DNA of 6,261 nt from Deltaproteobacteria bacterium (GTDB lineage Bacteria; Desulfobacterota; Desulfobacteria; Desulfobacterales; JAFDDL01). Where the stretch lies: positions 1 through 6,261 of the forward strand of contig JAFDDL010000385.1 of assembly GCA_019310865.1 (NCBI GenBank). The letters are read 5' to 3'. Position numbers and translations under genes: made by a program. Position 1 is the stretch's first letter. Each line of letters begins with the position of its first letter. Shown one piece after another: positions 4,517 through 6,261 of this stretch. Below the pieces are notes generated by a model. The model was not told the DNA's origin. It searched no databases and saw only the letters and a list, made by a program, of their open reading frames with translations.

Positions 4517-6261
4517 ACCGATCGGCAGGTGTTCTGGGTCTGGCATCCTTGTACCAAGGTCACCTGGAAAAGGCGGTAACCTATTTCGAACGCGCTGAAC
4601 AGCAAAGTCAAATGATGGTGCATGGTGATCTATTGCCGGACATGATCACACAATTCTATCTCGGAATGACTCTGGCCTACCGGGGAGATTTTCATCGCGC
4701 CATCGGCAACCTCGATTGTAATTGGCGCCTGGCGGAACAAAGCGGGCATCATACCCTTGCCACGCTCTTGCGAGCGACGCTGGGCCTTTTACTCGTGTTG
4801 ATAAAAAGAAACCGGGAAGCAGCCTTTCATTTAGATTCCGCTTTAAAAGCGGCGGTGGCTGACCAGAATGCCTTTGCGATTCGTATTGCTTATTTCGGAA
4901 CAGCACGACAAAGCTTGCAGGCCGGAGATGCGAAGAAAGCCCATGAGGCATTTATCCAAGCATTTATGCCGGTGAAAGGCCAGCAACTCTCGAAAGAATT
5001 CGCAGCCCCCTGGGTACTTGAAATGCTTTATGAGTTTGAACGGCTTGGCTTAACGCCGATTCCGGGGCTGGCATATCATCAGATTCTTAAAAAAATAGAA
5101 CGTGAAAACAATATTTATTTAAAAGGTTCGGCTTTGATGCTGCTGGCAAAAGAAAAGCGGCAACAAGGCCTGGACGCATCGGAGATCCTGCCGGACCTTG
5201 AAGAAAGCCGGGAATATCTTGAGACCGCAGGAGCTCCGGTGGAATTGAGCAAAACGCTGACGGAACTGGTCCGTCTGGCGATTGCGCAGGGAAATCATGG
5301 GGAGGCCAGGCAGCAAGCGCTCAGCGCCTGGCGAATTCTGGGCGGCTATGCCGAATATTTCTTTCCGGATGACCTGCGGCACCTGGTTGATCCAGTTAGA
5401 AATATCCCCAGTGTTGAGAGTAGCCGGCAGGACTTTCTCCAGCGATGCCTGAATCTTATCGGGACCGTTCTGCCCGCTAGAAACAAAGAACAGATATACA
5501 ATCGGGTGGTGGTGGCCACCAACCGGTTTTTCGGGGCGGAACGCGGTGGCCTTTTCTGGTTCCCGAAGGGAAAATACACAAAGAGCCCGGAACTGCGAGC
5601 CGGCAGCAATTTTTCCGCCAATGACATGATGAGCGAAGCCTTCCGGCCAAACCTGGCACTGGTTTTAAGAGCCTTTCGGGAAAATCGACCCATTCTGGTT
5701 CGAAAAGGGGGGCTGGATACCGGAAAATGCGGTATTCAGGCAAAAGCCGTATTCTGCCTGCCCATCGAAGAAGACGGCCTGGTGCGAGGCGTACTCTATC
5801 ATGACAACGCCTATCTGGAGGATTGTTTCGATTTTCTCGATTCGCCCTCGATAAATATGTTGGTGGATCATTTCAACAAACTGGTGGCCCGGGTCCGAGG
5901 CTATTGCCGAATGAAAGAGGAGCGACAAACATTAATATCCCAGGTGTCGCTGGCCGAGCGCAAAGACCGTGAGAATCCATTGATTTTTCAAAGCGGCATC
6001 ATGGAAAAACTGTTGCAGCAGGCCGACAGCTGCGCCCAATCGGATTCCACCATTCTGATCCTGGGTGACACCGGCGTGGGCAAAGAATTACTGGCACGAC
6101 GGATACATGCCATGAGCCCCCGGTCCGAAAAAACGTTTATGGCACTTGATGCAACGACAATTCCAGACGGGCTTTTTGAGAGCGAGCTCTTCGGGCATGA
6201 AAAGGGTTCTTTTACCGGCGCCGACCGGCAAAAAAAAGGCCGCATCGAACTGGCCGATCAA
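4462..6261 (+). CDS. Continuation of the broken regulator: TPR, GAF-like and sigma-54 AAA+ region, 3'-truncated by the window edge
   Basis: From 4462 a frame with no stop runs 600 codons to the right edge. It begins NVAEGIKEVEDLGDDD and continues a TPR-type superhelix to about 5390, with units such as SLYQGHLEKAVTYFERAEQQ. From about 5413 to 5900 lies a GAF-like sensor segment (LQRCLNLIG, then IYNRVVVATNRFFGAERGGLFW, and AVFCLPIEEDGLVRGVLYHDN). A charged linker leads to the sigma-54 interaction AAA+ domain: Walker A GDTGVGKE at 6064-6087 and the ESELFGHEKGSFTGA region, with loop GSFTGA at 6205-6222. GSFTGA is an accepted variant of the GAFTGA loop that contacts sigma-54. Walker B and any C-terminal HTH lie beyond the window. 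No start codon with a ribosome binding site sits near 4462 (the first in-frame ATG is at 4612), so it belongs to the gene starting at 3821. If intact, the product would activate sigma-54 promoters after signal sensing by the TPR/GAF parts. Confidence 0.85.

Noticed and set aside
4646..6245. Several minus-strand ORFs of 85-115 codons opposite the regulator
   Set aside because: They are antisense to a 600-codon frame with clear TPR, GAF-like and AAA+ motifs and show no recognisable domain of their own.

Overview
The window looks like a chromosomal segment of an anaerobic bacterium, most plausibly a sulfate-reducing or related Desulfobacterota lineage. This is inferred from three things: a multi-subunit ferredoxin-dependent 2-oxoacid oxidoreductase, a large sigma-54 activator with TPR and GAF regions, and a mixed base composition. 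The por genes are GC-rich (39 of 60 bases on the line starting at 1261), while the ATPase gene is AT-rich (23 of 60 on the line starting at 2461). No rRNA, tRNA, CRISPR array or transposase gene was seen.

Layout, all genes on the + strand. (1) Positions 1-1888 hold the 3' part of a porA-like alpha subunit and a complete porB-like beta subunit, separated by one base. Together they form the catalytic core of a pyruvate (or other 2-oxoacid):ferredoxin oxidoreductase, with the gamma and delta subunits presumably to the left. (2) Positions 1889-2200 are a scarred intergenic stretch. It carries four perfect tandem copies of a 17-bp unit, then a well-formed ribosome binding site and the first ~28 codons of what looks like an AMP-forming acyl-CoA synthetase, cut off at a stop. 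After that come an AT-rich block with a 14-bp palindrome and a good sigma-70-type promoter. (3) Positions 2217-3566 encode an AAA_14/DUF4143 (COG1373-type) ATPase. Its lower GC, its own promoter and its position after a truncated gene suggest an acquired gene. (4) Positions 3567-3820 have no convincing gene but hold a small hairpin next to a strong Shine-Dalgarno. (5) From 3821 to the right edge runs a long regulator with winged-helix, TPR, GAF and sigma-54 AAA+ regions. Its reading frame is broken near 4460 and its 3' end lies beyond the window.

The por pair is an ordinary metabolic unit. The acyl-CoA synthetase remnant just downstream suggests the operon once continued into a CoA-ligase gene and was interrupted or deleted when the ATPase segment arrived. 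The regulator is probably an independent unit. Its frame break, read against TPR spacing, looks more like a deletion of a dozen or so codons than a single-base slip. I found no strong evidence for a new multi-gene system. The points most worth a second look are the truncated ligase/ATPase junction, the 17-bp repeat array, and the broken regulator with its STAND-like but NTPase-less N terminus.
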